Assembly (NCBI RefSeq): GCF_023744375.2
Contig: NZ_CP146284.1
Location: 806,001-870,000 of the forward strand
Direction of reading: 5' to 3'
Origin: Parabacteroides sp. AD58
GTDB taxonomy: Bacteria > Bacteroidota > Bacteroidia > Bacteroidales > Tannerellaceae
Length of the DNA stretch: 64,000 nt
In this document: positions 1-9,584 of the stretch, one piece after another
Layout: every line of letters starts with the position of its first letter
Numbering within the stretch: position 1 is the stretch's first letter
Translations under genes and position numbers: made by a program
Notes under the pieces: generated by a model
Database searches by the model: none
What the model was told of the DNA's origin: nothing
The model's input: the letters and a program-made list of their open reading frames with translations, nothing else

Positions 1-29
1 GCAATTACGGATGTAAAAATTTTCTTCAT
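1..29 (-). CDS. Partial exported protein, N-terminus only
   Basis: An ATG on the minus strand at position 29 opens a reading frame (MKKIFTSVI) that runs off the left edge. The Lys-Lys start followed by hydrophobic residues looks like the beginning of a signal peptide. A good Bacteroidetes-type promoter lies just upstream. Only nine codons are visible, so no function can be given. Confidence 0.5.
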
Positions 30-56
30 ACGCTAATCATTTTTGTAACTATGTTG

Positions 57-89
57 CTAAAGTAATGTTTAATTTCAAAATGTAGCAAA
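57..89 (-). promoter_or_regulatory. Promoter for the left-edge gene
   Basis: On the minus strand a TTTG (-33) is followed after 21 bases by TACTTTAG, close to the Bacteroidetes -7 consensus TAnnTTTG. It sits about 30 bases upstream of the ATG at position 29. Confidence 0.45.
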
Positions 90-206
90 TTGAATGTTTA
101 AAAAATCTGTTTATTGAAATATATACCAACAAATCTAAACAAAAGAACAATAAAAAAGGGGAAAAACGGAAATCCGATTTTCCTCTGCCTATTTCTTCAG
201 GTCTGT

Positions 207-1211
207 TTATTTCTTAAATACCAAACCCACCTTGATGTCTTGTGCCGTGTTCATTACACCGCCCACAACATTTACAATCGACTGAATTGTCTCATCAGAA
301 ATGTTGCTGAGCAGTGGCTGAAGCAATGTCCAGACTTTAGTAATCATTGTCTTTCCTAAAAAGAGCGTAATGGCCTCGCCATCTTTCTGCGCATTTATCG
401 GAACCGTATAATAATCACCTTCCAAACTCAGAATGTTCACAATCGAACTCAGTTCGAATCCTTCCGGCAAAATATTCAGTCCGCCCAAAATAGTCAGAGC
501 ATCTTTATGAACAGCCAAATAAAGGACATCATCCTTCTCAAACCAAGTAAGATAAGACTTGATCATCTCTGCCAACTTAGCCGGCGGCATTACAGTTGCT
601 TCCGAACTTCCTACTTTCTTGAATGAGAAAGAGAAAGAACCATCTTCGCCTAAATTCACCATCACCGATTCTACTTTGCCGGCAATCATACTTCCTAACT
701 GAGGAGCTGCCATTCCGTTCAGCATAGCATCCATCTGCTCGTTTCCGGTATTAAAATAAGCATACACCTGAGCCATCTGACTTCCACCCATAGCAGGAAG
801 ATAATTCAGATTCAAGGTTCCGGCCAAAGCTGAAGTCAATGTACGATTCATGGCCATCGTCAGTTTTCCATCTTCAATCGAACCGGATACTTTCACCTTG
901 CAAGTCGTTCCGGCAGACTCACCTTCGAAGGCATAACCTCTGTCTGTTTTTGTTAAGGCAGCATCTACCGAAACAGAACTTTCACCTGCAACCACATTGT
1001 TAAGGACCAGCGTTGCTTTATCAGCCGACAATGCATTCACTGTAACACTTCCCGATGTTGAAACCAATCCAAGTGAAAGGTTGGAAGCATTATAATCCTT
1101 CGAAATCTCTTTCCATGCGTTATCCGCACCACTCTTCTTTTCATCACTACATGAAGTGAACCACGTTAGCACACACAACAGTGCACATAAATAAACCAAA
1201 TTTTTCTTCAT
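207..1211 (-). CDS. Lipoprotein of unknown function
   Basis: The start chosen is the ATG at 1211 (MKKNLVYLCALL), which gives 334 residues with a lipobox (FTSC). An upstream in-frame TTG would add a second hydrophobic stretch and is unlikely. The mature protein has a beta-rich N-terminal half with repeated short strands and a C-terminal half rich in hydrophobic helices. It resembles the 340-360-residue Bacteroidales lipoproteins grouped in Pfam DUF families (possibly DUF4925, not certain). It lies 47 bases downstream of the UPF0597 gene on the same strand and may be co-transcribed with it. No catalytic motif was seen. It is probably anchored in the envelope. Confidence 0.75.
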   Translation of the reverse strand: MKKNLVYLCALLCVLTWFTSCSDEKKSGADNAWKEISKDYNASNLSLGLVSTSGSVTVNALSADKATLVLNNVVAGESSVSVDAALTKTDRGYAFEGESAGTTCKVKVSGSIEDGKLTMAMNRTLTSALAGTLNLNYLPAMGGSQMAQVYAYFNTGNEQMDAMLNGMAAPQLGSMIAGKVESVMVNLGEDGSFSFSFKKVGSSEATVMPPAKLAEMIKSYLTWFEKDDVLYLAVHKDALTILGGLNILPEGFELSSIVNILSLEGDYYTVPINAQKDGEAITLFLGKTMITKVWTLLQPLLSNISDETIQSIVNVVGGVMNTAQDIKVGLVFKK

Positions 1212-1258
1212 GGATTTAATTAATAAAAATACGACAATAAAAAATATATAGATAACAT

Positions 1259-2554
1259 TTACCAGCAATTGGGTTTATGAGTCATAATATCCAATACTAA
1301 ATGATCGGTTTCTTCCATTCCCTTCGAACCGATTGACGTCAGGTTGCGGATGGAACGATCTACATCTTCATCAATAATACCTTCAACAGAAGTAACAACC
1401 TTGTTTTCCATAGCCATCATGGCAGAAAGCATAGCCGTTGAAACCCCGCTTGTTACCTTCATGGCACAACTTGGTTTGGCACCGTCACATATCATACCGG
1501 TTATATTTCCGATCATATTCTTAATAGCATAGGTAATCTGTGTAGCTGTTCCGCCCATCAGCCAGGTAATGCCACAGCTGGCGCCCGTTGCAGCTACTAC
1601 ACATCCACAAAGAGCAGACAGTCTACCTAAGCTCTGCTTCATATAAATCACCATCAGATGACTTAACATCAAAGCACGTATCAACTGTTCTTCACTGCAT
1701 TTCATATCTTCAGCAAACGAAACGACCGGAAGTGTCGCAGCAATTCCCTGATTTCCGCTACCCGAATTACTCATGACCGGAATCATAGCTCCATCCATTC
1801 GGGCATCACAGGCAGCAGCCGTCAGCATCAGCATGTGTGTATATGATGAGTCACCCAGATACTTTTTGCCGATAGGTCCGGAAATAGTCTTACTTACTGA
1901 ATGACCGAATTGTCCTTTTACTGATTCTTCAGCTGCCTTCTTATTCAAACGGGCCGTATCCAAGATGAAACGGATTTCATCGAGCGGTGTGTGAATGGCA
2001 AAGTCATACACCAGATTAAAGGAGAGTTTCAATTCTTCTTCTTCGCCCTCTTCAGTATGTTCCAGGCTTTTTCTTTCATCTAATAATACCTGATCGTCTT
2101 TAGCACAATAGACAAAACGTGTATGTTCGTGAGCTATGATGGCAACCGATTTCGATTCGCCTGCCTGACAAACGACCTCAATATACAACTTATCCACATT
2201 CTCCTTCAAAGCAATGTGTATGATCTGGTCGTGTATCATCTGTTTGCCAGCTTCCAATGCTTCCGGAGTAACATCACGAAGCACTTCCAGTTCGTATGAC
2301 GACTTACCAATCAGCACACCTAAAGCAATAGCAATAGGCAAACCAACCATGCCTGTTCCCGGAATGCCGACACCCATGGCGTTCTTCAAGATGTTCGCAC
2401 TCAAATAGACATCTATCTTTTCAGGTTTTTTACCCAACAACTCGGCAGCTTTCGCTGCAGCTAAAGCAACGGCAATCGGTTCTGTACAACCAATAGCCGG
2501 AATAACTTCCTGGTGAATCAGTTTTAAGATTTGTTTTTTGGTCGTATCATTCAT
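1259..2554 (-). CDS. UPF0597 / serine dehydratase alpha-type enzyme (cysteine desulfidase-like)
   Basis: The protein has 431 residues and starts at MNDTTKKQILKLIHQ. It carries the family hallmark GCTEP near residue 25, a glycine-rich PGTGMVGLP segment and conserved C-terminal cysteines (LCGCVV, MICDGAKPSC) expected to hold an iron-sulfur cluster. The family (SDH_alpha, as in E. coli YhaM/CyuA) removes ammonia, and for cysteine also sulfide, from L-serine or L-cysteine. Substrate choice cannot be read from the sequence. Length and motif order are normal. A TACATTTG -7 element lies 30 bases upstream of the ATG, which supports this start over an upstream TTG in frame. Confidence 0.88.
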   Translation of the reverse strand: MNDTTKKQILKLIHQEVIPAIGCTEPIAVALAAAKAAELLGKKPEKIDVYLSANILKNAMGVGIPGTGMVGLPIAIALGVLIGKSSYELEVLRDVTPEALEAGKQMIHDQIIHIALKENVDKLYIEVVCQAGESKSVAIIAHEHTRFVYCAKDDQVLLDERKSLEHTEEGEEEELKLSFNLVYDFAIHTPLDEIRFILDTARLNKKAAEESVKGQFGHSVSKTISGPIGKKYLGDSSYTHMLMLTAAACDARMDGAMIPVMSNSGSGNQGIAATLPVVSFAEDMKCSEEQLIRALMLSHLMVIYMKQSLGRLSALCGCVVAATGASCGITWLMGGTATQITYAIKNMIGNITGMICDGAKPSCAMKVTSGVSTAMLSAMMAMENKVVTSVEGIIDEDVDRSIRNLTSIGSKGMEETDHLVLDIMTHKPNCW

Positions 2555-2583
2555 TTCTTCAGATTCTTTATTGTTTATGGTGA

Positions 2584-2591
2584 CAAATGTA
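2584..2591 (-). promoter_or_regulatory. -7 promoter element of the UPF0597 gene
   Basis: TACATTTG on the minus strand matches TAnnTTTG, about 30 bases before the ATG at 2554. No clear TTTG was found at -33. Confidence 0.45.
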
Positions 2592-2784
2592 CAGAAAAAC
2601 CTGTTTAAAACAGCTTTTTCCCGATGGAAAAGTAACAAATGTATGTTTCTTGCCCTCCTTTATCAATTTATCTGAAGCAATTCTAACTAAATACGACTTA
2701 TCTCAAGGAAATATTTTTGGCTTATTGTATGGATTTCTGTTTTTTTAATCGTTAATTTGTAAATACATATATAAATGGTTATTT

Positions 2785-5163
2785 ATGAAGCGGATTATAT
2801 TCTTCTTGATCTGTGTCTGTCTGTCACTGGACTGGCTGAGTGCAGCAGAACATTTATTCCTGATACATGGCCGTATCATCGATAAACAAACGCGTGAGCC
2901 GGTTCCGTTTGCCAATGTCATTCTGGAATCAGATCCAACAAAAGGTTCAGCCACCGACGAGAAAGGTGATTTTTCCATCACCGAAGTCAAACCGGGCATT
3001 TACCGTTTGGTTGCCTCTTGCATTGGATATAAAAACTGTGTTACTCCCGAATACATTGTATCGGCCAACACGCCTTTTGTCGAAATAGAGCTGGAAGCCG
3101 ATCAGACACAACTGGATGAAGTGACGGTCCGTCCGGTTTTGTTCCAGAAATTAGCCGAAAGCCCGGTGAGCATGCAAGTCATCGGATTACAGGAAATCGA
3201 GAAAAGTCCTGGTGCTAACCGCGATATTTCACGTATCGTTCAAGCATATCCGGGTGTAGCTTTTTCTCCCGCCGGTTATCGCAATGATTTAATTGTGCGA
3301 GGCGGCTCGCCTTCCGAGAACCGATTCTATTTAGATGGAATAGAGATCCCGAATATCAATCACTTCAGTACACAAGGAGCTTCAGGTGGACCCGTTGGCA
3401 TCATCAATGCCGATTTGATTCGGGAGATCAACTTCTATACCGGAGCATTTCCTTCAGATAAAGGAAATGCGCTGAGTTCTGTCCTTGATTTCCGCCTTCG
3501 GGATGGAAATATGGAGAATAACCGGTTTAAAGCTACCTTAGGTGCTTCCGAAGTATCACTGAGTGGCAACGGCCACTTCAACGATAAGGTGTCTTATCTG
3601 GTATCCGTTCGTCAGTCTTATCTCCAGCTTTTATTTAATGTATTAGGACTGCCTTTACTTCCGAACTATATTGACGGACAATTCAAGATCAAGGCCCGCT
3701 TCTCGCCTACCGATGAACTGACGGTTTTAGGATTAACAGGTATCGACCGTATGAAACTGAATCTGGATCTGACCGGTGAAGATGCCGAATATATCCTGAG
3801 TTATCTACCCATCATCGAGCAGGAAACCTTTACGCTCGGAGCCATGTACCGGCATTACGCAGGAAAACATACCCAATCCTTGTCTGTCAGCCATAACTTC
3901 TTACGAAACAAGAACACCAAATATCTGAACAATGATGAATCGACTGAAGACAACCAGATGCTCCGCCTGCGTTCGACAGAGCAGAAAACAGTGATCAAAG
4001 GAGAAAACAAGTCCTACTTAGGTTCTTGGACAGTAAAGGAAGGTGCAGAAATCAATTACATTCAATACCAGAATACCTCCTTCCAGCGTATGTATGGCGA
4101 CCAGTTATATATGTCGGATTATGATACGGACTTGGGTTTATGGAGTTGGGGCGCTTTTGCCACTGCCGAATACACAACACCCGATAACCGGTTTAAATCG
4201 GCTTTGGGACTTCGACTGGACGGAAATAACTTTTCCAAAGAGATGAAGCAAGTCTGGAAAAACATCTCTCCGCGCCTTTCTCTATCATATACATTTACAG
4301 ACAACTGGAGTCTGAGCGGAAGTGGCGGATTATATAACCAGCTGCCTCCTTATACCGGATTAGGTTTCAAGGAGAATGATGTACTGATCAATGAGAACCT
4401 GAAATACATGCAGGTGGCACAAGGAAACATTGGCTTGAGCTGGAAAGCCCATAACCAACTTAGTATTTCTTTAGAAGGTTTCTATAAGAAGTATTTCCAT
4501 GTTCCACTCTCAGTGAACGACCAGATTCCGTTATTGTGTAAAGGGAATGATTATGGTGTCATCGGCAACGAACCTCTGGTTTCTACAGCCGAAGGTCAAT
4601 CGTATGGATTGGAACTGATGGGAAAATGGCAGATTCTGAACCGGCTGAACCTGGTTTCTTCGTTTACCTTATACAGAAGTGAATACCGGAATAACAAGGA
4701 AAGTGAATATATTCCGTCAGCTTGGGACAACCGAATCATATTCAATACAAGCGGAACTTACAACTTTCCTAAAAACTGGAGCCTCGGAGCCAAGTTAAGC
4801 TGTATTGGCGGTGCGCCTTATACACCTTATGATGCCGACAAATCATCGTTGGTACAAGCCTGGAATGCACAAGGACGTCCGTATTATGATTACAGCCGTT
4901 ACAACAGCGAGCGCCTGGCCGGTTATGCCCAGCTCGATATCCGTGTAGACAAGATGTTCTACTTCAAACGATATATGTTAGGCATTTATTTAGATATACA
5001 GAACATAACAAAGAGCAAACTCAAGCAACAGGACATTCTGATGAGTACAGGCGTCATAGAAAATCCGGAAGCGCCGGTTGAAGCCCAACGATATGTAATG
5101 AAATCCATCAAACAGGAAAGCGGAACGCTCTTACCAACCATAGGTGTTACATTTGAGTTCTAA
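2785..5163 (+). CDS. TonB-dependent receptor with carboxypeptidase-like N-terminal domain
   Basis: This 792-residue outer-membrane receptor has a signal peptide (about residues 1-20), a CarboxypepD_reg-like domain (about 25-105, with GRIIDKQTREPVPFANV), a plug domain (about 115-220, with DLIVRGGSPSENRFYLDGIE) and a 22-strand-type barrel ending in the aromatic TFEF. Such receptors import ligands using TonB energy. The ligand here is unknown. No SusD partner follows, so it is not a classic polysaccharide-utilisation receptor; iron, cofactor or peptide uptake are all possible. It is monocistronic, bounded by a possible promoter (TATTTTTG at 2712-2719) and a strong terminator. Confidence 0.93.
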   Translation: MKRIIFFLICVCLSLDWLSAAEHLFLIHGRIIDKQTREPVPFANVILESDPTKGSATDEKGDFSITEVKPGIYRLVASCIGYKNCVTPEYIVSANTPFVEIELEADQTQLDEVTVRPVLFQKLAESPVSMQVIGLQEIEKSPGANRDISRIVQAYPGVAFSPAGYRNDLIVRGGSPSENRFYLDGIEIPNINHFSTQGASGGPVGIINADLIREINFYTGAFPSDKGNALSSVLDFRLRDGNMENNRFKATLGASEVSLSGNGHFNDKVSYLVSVRQSYLQLLFNVLGLPLLPNYIDGQFKIKARFSPTDELTVLGLTGIDRMKLNLDLTGEDAEYILSYLPIIEQETFTLGAMYRHYAGKHTQSLSVSHNFLRNKNTKYLNNDESTEDNQMLRLRSTEQKTVIKGENKSYLGSWTVKEGAEINYIQYQNTSFQRMYGDQLYMSDYDTDLGLWSWGAFATAEYTTPDNRFKSALGLRLDGNNFSKEMKQVWKNISPRLSLSYTFTDNWSLSGSGGLYNQLPPYTGLGFKENDVLINENLKYMQVAQGNIGLSWKAHNQLSISLEGFYKKYFHVPLSVNDQIPLLCKGNDYGVIGNEPLVSTAEGQSYGLELMGKWQILNRLNLVSSFTLYRSEYRNNKESEYIPSAWDNRIIFNTSGTYNFPKNWSLGAKLSCIGGAPYTPYDADKSSLVQAWNAQGRPYYDYSRYNSERLAGYAQLDIRVDKMFYFKRYMLGIYLDIQNITKSKLKQQDILMSTGVIENPEAPVEAQRYVMKSIKQESGTLLPTIGVTFEF

Positions 5164-5190
5164 AAGAATTTATCAATAGTCCGCTAACAG

Positions 5191-5229
5191 AAACGCCTGA
5201 TGCTTGAGGAAGTCAAACATCAGGCGTTT
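5191..5229. terminator. Bidirectional terminator between the TonB receptor and rho
   Basis: A perfect 12-bp stem (AAACGCCTGATG / CATCAGGCGTTT) with a 15-base loop lies between convergent genes. It can serve both strands. Confidence 0.8.
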
Positions 5230-5250
5230 CATTATTATTGTTGGAATTGA

Positions 5251-7245
5251 TTATCCGTTCATGGAAGCCAGGAATTCCTGGTTATCGATAGTCTGTTCCA
5301 TACGCTGTTTCACAAACTCCATTGCTTCGATAGAATTCATATCAGCCAGATATTTACGCAGAATCCACATGCGGTTCAAAGTAGTTTCATTCTGCAACAA
5401 GTCATCACGACGCGTACTTGAAGCCGTGATATCCACTGCCGGATAGATTCGTTTATTCGACAACTTACGATCCAGCTGAAGTTCCATATTACCAGTTCCC
5501 TTGAACTCTTCAAAGATCACTTCATCCATCTTCGAACCTGTTTCGATCAAGGCTGTTGCCAGAATTGTCAGGCTACCGCCGTTCTCAATATTACGGGCAG
5601 CACCGAAGAAGCGTTTCGGTTTCTGCAATGCATTGGCATCCACACCACCGGAAAGAACTTTACCTGAAGCTGGCTGAACCGTATTATATGCACGGGCCAG
5701 ACGTGTGATAGAATCTAATAAGATCACTACATCATGACCACATTCAACCATACGCTTTGCCTTATTCAATACAATCTCAGCTATCTTCACATGGCGCTCT
5801 GCCGGTTCATCAAATGTTGAAGCAATCACTTCAGCATCTACACTGCGGGCCATGTCGGTTACTTCTTCCGGACGTTCGTCGATCAACAGAATAATCATAT
5901 AGACTTCCGGGTGATTAGCCGCAATGGCATTCGCAATATCTTTCAACAATACAGTCTTACCTGTTTTAGGAGGAGCTACAATCAGACCGCGCTGTCCTTT
6001 ACCAATCGGAGAGAACAGATCAACTACCCGTACAGCAATATTATCATATACTTTAGTAGAGCGGCGGCGAGTCAGCATAAACTTCTCGTCAGGGAACAGC
6101 GGAGTCAGATGATCAAAGGGAACACGATCACGAACTTCTTCAGGTGTACGGCCATTAATCCGGTCAACTTTCACCAGCGGGAAATACTTTTCTCCTTCTT
6201 TCGGCGGACGAATAGCACCTTCCACAACATCGCCGGTCTTCAATCCAAACAACTTAATCTGTGATTGAGAAACATAAATATCATCCGGTGAAGTCAGATA
6301 GTTATAATCGGAAGAACGCAGGAAGCCATATCCATCCTGCATGATTTCCAGAACACCTGTACCCGTCAGAATACCATCAAACTCAAAGGCTTTCTCCTGT
6401 TGAGCATTATTTGAATTCTGGTTATTGTTATTGTTGTTGTTATTGTTATTATTGTTCTGCCGGTTGTTTTTATTCCGGTTTGTATTTTGTTGAGCAGAAG
6501 ATTGTTCGTTATTGGAAGTAGATGTCTGCTGCGCTGATTTACTTTCATTCTTGGGTGAAGAAGAAGGGAAAGGGAAAACCTGATCCAAAACAGATTTTGC
6601 GCCTCCATGACGGAATACTAAACGCTTTGATTCTGGTTCTGTGGATGTTGTTTCGGGTTCTGTAGTCACAGGATTTTCAGTTGGGTTCTGATTATCCTGA
6701 GGTTCCTCTTTTACTACTGCTTCCGGATTTTCACCATCCGCTGTTTCCATAACAACAGGCGGCAATAAAGGTTTGTTCTTTTCCACTGTTTCTTTTGGTT
6801 TCGTTACTACTTCTGCGACAACAGGCGCACTTTCTTCTTTTTCTTTCGCTGCAACAGGCTGTTTGTCTGTTTTCTCCAAACGAGCTTTTTTCTTTTTATT
6901 TTCCTGCTTGATATTCGTATCCTGCTGTTTAGCTTCGACTGGCGCATCCAGTTTGATTTCAGTAGGCTGAGCCAATAATTCATCAACCGACATGGTATCA
7001 GTTGTCTTTTCTTCTGCTTTTGCAGCTTTTTTAGGCCGGCCTCTTCGTTCAGCTTTCTTGGCTTCTTTTACTTTCTCTTTTTCAGCCTGAATACCGGCAT
7101 AGGAAATAGCTTGTTCGTCTAAAATTTTATACACCAGCTCTTCTTTCTTGAAAGAACGTACTTTCTTTATACCCAACTCTTCCGCAATCGTCTGTAATTC
7201 CGGAAGAAGTTTTTCATTTAATTCAAGGATGTTGTATTTTTGCAT
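5251..7245 (-). CDS. rho: Transcription termination factor Rho with large Asn-rich insert
   Basis: The hexameric RNA helicase Rho ends transcription on untranslated RNA. The 664 residues comprise an N-terminal Rho_N region (1-45), a basic then acidic/Gln/Asn low-complexity region (about 50-290) with an almost pure Asn run near residues 263-277, a cold-shock-like RNA-binding domain (about 293-370, DGYGFLRS) and the ATPase core (Walker A PPKTGKT near 425, Walker [11 protein letters not shown]). E. coli Rho has 419 residues, so nearly all the excess lies in the N-terminal disordered part. Long N-terminal inserts are known in Bacteroidetes Rho, and in Bacteroides thetaiotaomicron the disordered region has been linked to phase separation. 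A 5' leader of about 140 bases precedes it. Confidence 0.97.
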   Translation of the reverse strand: MQKYNILELNEKLLPELQTIAEELGIKKVRSFKKEELVYKILDEQAISYAGIQAEKEKVKEAKKAERRGRPKKAAKAEEKTTDTMSVDELLAQPTEIKLDAPVEAKQQDTNIKQENKKKKARLEKTDKQPVAAKEKEESAPVVAEVVTKPKETVEKNKPLLPPVVMETADGENPEAVVKEEPQDNQNPTENPVTTEPETTSTEPESKRLVFRHGGAKSVLDQVFPFPSSSPKNESKSAQQTSTSNNEQSSAQQNTNRNKNNRQNNNNNNNNNNNNQNSNNAQQEKAFEFDGILTGTGVLEIMQDGYGFLRSSDYNYLTSPDDIYVSQSQIKLFGLKTGDVVEGAIRPPKEGEKYFPLVKVDRINGRTPEEVRDRVPFDHLTPLFPDEKFMLTRRRSTKVYDNIAVRVVDLFSPIGKGQRGLIVAPPKTGKTVLLKDIANAIAANHPEVYMIILLIDERPEEVTDMARSVDAEVIASTFDEPAERHVKIAEIVLNKAKRMVECGHDVVILLDSITRLARAYNTVQPASGKVLSGGVDANALQKPKRFFGAARNIENGGSLTILATALIETGSKMDEVIFEEFKGTGNMELQLDRKLSNKRIYPAVDITASSTRRDDLLQNETTLNRMWILRKYLADMNSIEAMEFVKQRMEQTIDNQEFLASMNG

Positions 7246-7392
7246 ATTGCAATCGTAATATCATTAGTTTGCTGTATGCCTCGCAAGGATACAGAAAAGG
7301 ATTTAAAATCAATTATTAGTTATAAGAATTATTGTGAACTCATGAAATTACTAACTGACATGTTAGCAACACATCTGCGGAGTAAAACATTG

Positions 7393-7400
7393 CAAATATA
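7393..7400 (-). promoter_or_regulatory. -7 promoter element of rho
   Basis: TATATTTG on the minus strand, with a TTG about 17 bases further upstream. It predicts a leader of roughly 140 bases before rho, which would leave room for Rho autoregulation; this is inferred. Confidence 0.5.
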
Positions 7401-7426
7401 TGAAGTTTTCCCGAATTCAACCGTAT

Positions 7427-8740
7427 TTAGATAAATTTTTTCACAATTAATACCCATTTTGTAGCGGAAGATATCCGATATCGGTTATCTGACCGTTCGC
7501 CAACCAGCCAAATCACCGATGATCCACTGCAAAGTAACCAGGCATTCTCTTTTTGTTCCAGCGTAAACTTGTGATCAGAAAAATAATCACTCACTTTTTT
7601 CCTGCCTTTCATTCCAAAGGGAATGAACCAATCGCCTTGTCTCCAACAGCGTAATTGCAGTTCCGGTTCCAGTTTGTCTGCATCAAAATAAGCGATATCT
7701 GACGAAACTTGCAGGGTAAAATCTGAATCATTCCGCACAACCTCAAAGCTGAAAGGAAAAGGTTCTTCCCAACGGCCTGTCTGAAGAGGAAACGTATACG
7801 ATACAGCCTGATCTTCTTTCCTGTCAGACAATATCAGATATTCCCGATCCTTCACCAAACGATATGATTTTGCATAAAAGACTTTTCCGGATTCTCCTGG
7901 CAACGAACGAAACACGTCTCCGGCAACCTGGCGGGAAAATCCAAAAGGCTGAAGTAATTCATAAAGTATCGTTTCGGGCGCCGGATATTGCATCAGCTTT
8001 TTGATGGATAACTTTTCCTTTACCCAAAGTTCCTGACGGGCCTTCTCCAAGACAGACAGATAAATAGTCTCGGCCGCCGACAAATGTTCGGCTGTACGTG
8101 ATAACGTCTGGCGCACGGACGGATTCAGCTCTTCCAGCAAAGGAAGAACACGAAGACGGATAAAGTTTCGTGTATAGGCGTCCGACAAATTCGTGCTGTC
8201 GGTTACATATTCATAATGCTGGTCCTCCAGCCAGCCCAGAATCTCTTTTCGGGAAACACCCAACAACGGACGAACCACATATTGATTTCTTGGCCGGATG
8301 CCAACTAGTCCTCGTATGCCACTGCCTCTCAACAAGTTCATAATCAAGGTTTCTATGCTGTCATCCCGGTGATGCGCTACGGCAACAGCCTGAGCATTCA
8401 AATGCTGTCTCATTTCTTCAAACCATGCATAACGCAGTTCACGTGCTGCCATCTCGATAGAAAGATGATGTTCACCGGCATATAACTCAGTCTCAAAGTC
8501 GGTCTTGTAAAAAGGGACGTGCAGCTGCTCGGCAAAAGCCCGGGCAAACGCTTCATCACGCATGGATTCTTCTCCCCGCAGATGGAAATTACAATGCAGG
8601 GCAATGCATGTATAACCTAACTTTACCAAGACGGACAATAAGGCAACCGAATCAGCGCCTCCGCTCAGTCCGACCAAGACCTTATCTGAAGCCGACAACA
8701 GCTGATGTTTGTCTATGTATTCACGAACCTGATGCAGCAT
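7427..8740 (-). CDS. tilS: tRNA(Ile)-lysidine synthetase
   Basis: TilS attaches lysine to C34 of the CAU-anticodon tRNA-Ile so that it reads AUA. The 437-residue protein has the PP-loop SGGADS near residue 26, the conserved AVAHHRDDSIET segment (about 120-132), the RPLLGVSRKEI segment and the C-terminal TilS domain (about 360-437, RCWRQGDWFIPFGMKGRKKVSDYF). Length is normal for the long bacterial form. It is cytoplasmic and essential in most bacteria. A terminator separates it from the upstream zinc-ribbon gene. Confidence 0.96.
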   Translation of the reverse strand: MLHQVREYIDKHQLLSASDKVLVGLSGGADSVALLSVLVKLGYTCIALHCNFHLRGEESMRDEAFARAFAEQLHVPFYKTDFETELYAGEHHLSIEMAARELRYAWFEEMRQHLNAQAVAVAHHRDDSIETLIMNLLRGSGIRGLVGIRPRNQYVVRPLLGVSRKEILGWLEDQHYEYVTDSTNLSDAYTRNFIRLRVLPLLEELNPSVRQTLSRTAEHLSAAETIYLSVLEKARQELWVKEKLSIKKLMQYPAPETILYELLQPFGFSRQVAGDVFRSLPGESGKVFYAKSYRLVKDREYLILSDRKEDQAVSYTFPLQTGRWEEPFPFSFEVVRNDSDFTLQVSSDIAYFDADKLEPELQLRCWRQGDWFIPFGMKGRKKVSDYFSDHKFTLEQKENAWLLCSGSSVIWLVGERSDNRYRISSATKWVLIVKKFI

Positions 8741-8761
8741 GGATTTTCCTTTAGATAAAAA

Positions 8762-8795
8762 ACGCCGGAAAATACAACAATATATCTTCCAGCGT
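8762..8795 (-). terminator. Terminator of the zinc-ribbon gene
   Basis: On the minus strand a 9-bp stem with one G-U pair (ACGCTGGAA / TTCCGGCGT) is followed directly by a run of six T. Confidence 0.7.
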
Positions 8796-8818
8796 ATTTT
8801 TATTTCCTTTTATTTCGA

Positions 8819-9583
8819 TTATTCGTCAACACCAGCCAGTTCCGGATCAATCATGATTCGACCGCAGTACTCACAAACAATGATTTTCTTGCGTAATTTG
8901 ATATCCAACTGTTTCTGAGGCGGGATCTTATTGAAGCAACCACCGCAGGCATCACGCTGAATATACACAACAGCCAGACCATTGCGGGCACCTTTGCGGA
9001 TACGCTTGAAGGCAGTCAGCAAACGAGGCTCAATCTGAGCTTCCAGTTTCTTGGCTTTAGCGCGCAGATCTTCTTCGTTCTGCTTCGTATCAGCAATAAT
9101 CTGATCAAGCTCTTCTTTCTTCTGAACCAAATCACCTTTACGGCCTTCCAAATCTTCCTTCAGCTTTTCGATATCATTCTTCTTGTTGGAAATTGCTTCT
9201 GTAAATTCACGGATTTTCTTTTCAGCAAATTCAACTTCCAGGCCCTGGAATTCAACTTCCTTCGACAAGTTATCAAATTCGCGGTTGTTACGCACGTTGT
9301 CCAACTGTGCTTTATATTTTTCTATCAACGCGTTGGATTCTGTGATCTTATGTTTCTGCTCGCTAACGGAAGCTTCATAGTTCTTGATATCCAACTGATA
9401 ATTCTGCAAACGAGTTTCCAGTCCGGCGATCTCATCTTCCAAATCCTGCACTTCCAAAGGCAATTCACCACGAAGAGTTCTGATCTTATCAATTTCGGTC
9501 ATAATCTTCTGAAGCTGATACAACGAAGAGAGCTTTTCTTCCACCGTGTATTCTTTTTCAGCTGATTGTTTCTCTGTAGCCAT
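8819..9583 (-). CDS. Coiled-coil zinc-ribbon protein (C4-type, zf-RING_7)
   Basis: The 254 residues form a long coiled coil (about 15-185, rich in Lys/Glu/Leu heptads) followed by a C-terminal four-cysteine ribbon (CGGC near 210 and CEYC near 238). The family is widespread (CT398/HP0958-type) and usually annotated as a putative nucleic-acid-binding or chaperone-like protein; in Helicobacter a member supports RpoN and flagellar expression. The gene follows the Nif3-like gene after a single base, so the two are surely one transcript. This pairing is common in Bacteroidetes. Its exact role here is unknown. Confidence 0.85.
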   Translation of the reverse strand: MATEKQSAEKEYTVEEKLSSLYQLQKIMTEIDKIRTLRGELPLEVQDLEDEIAGLETRLQNYQLDIKNYEASVSEQKHKITESNALIEKYKAQLDNVRNNREFDNLSKEVEFQGLEVEFAEKKIREFTEAISNKKNDIEKLKEDLEGRKGDLVQKKEELDQIIADTKQNEEDLRAKAKKLEAQIEPRLLTAFKRIRKGARNGLAVVYIQRDACGGCFNKIPPQKQLDIKLRKKIIVCEYCGRIMIDPELAGVDE

Positions 9584-9584
9584 T

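Noticed and set aside
2785..5163. SusC-type receptor
   Set aside because: It lacks a SusD partner and is shorter (792 residues) than usual SusC proteins of about 1,000 residues.
5911..6264. Open frame on the plus strand inside rho
   Set aside because: It is fully opposite a conserved ATPase domain, without a start signal, and its sequence looks random.
6413..6457. Sequencing error or slippage in the Asn run of rho
   Set aside because: Mixed AAT and AAC codons and an intact frame on both sides make it a genuine coding repeat.
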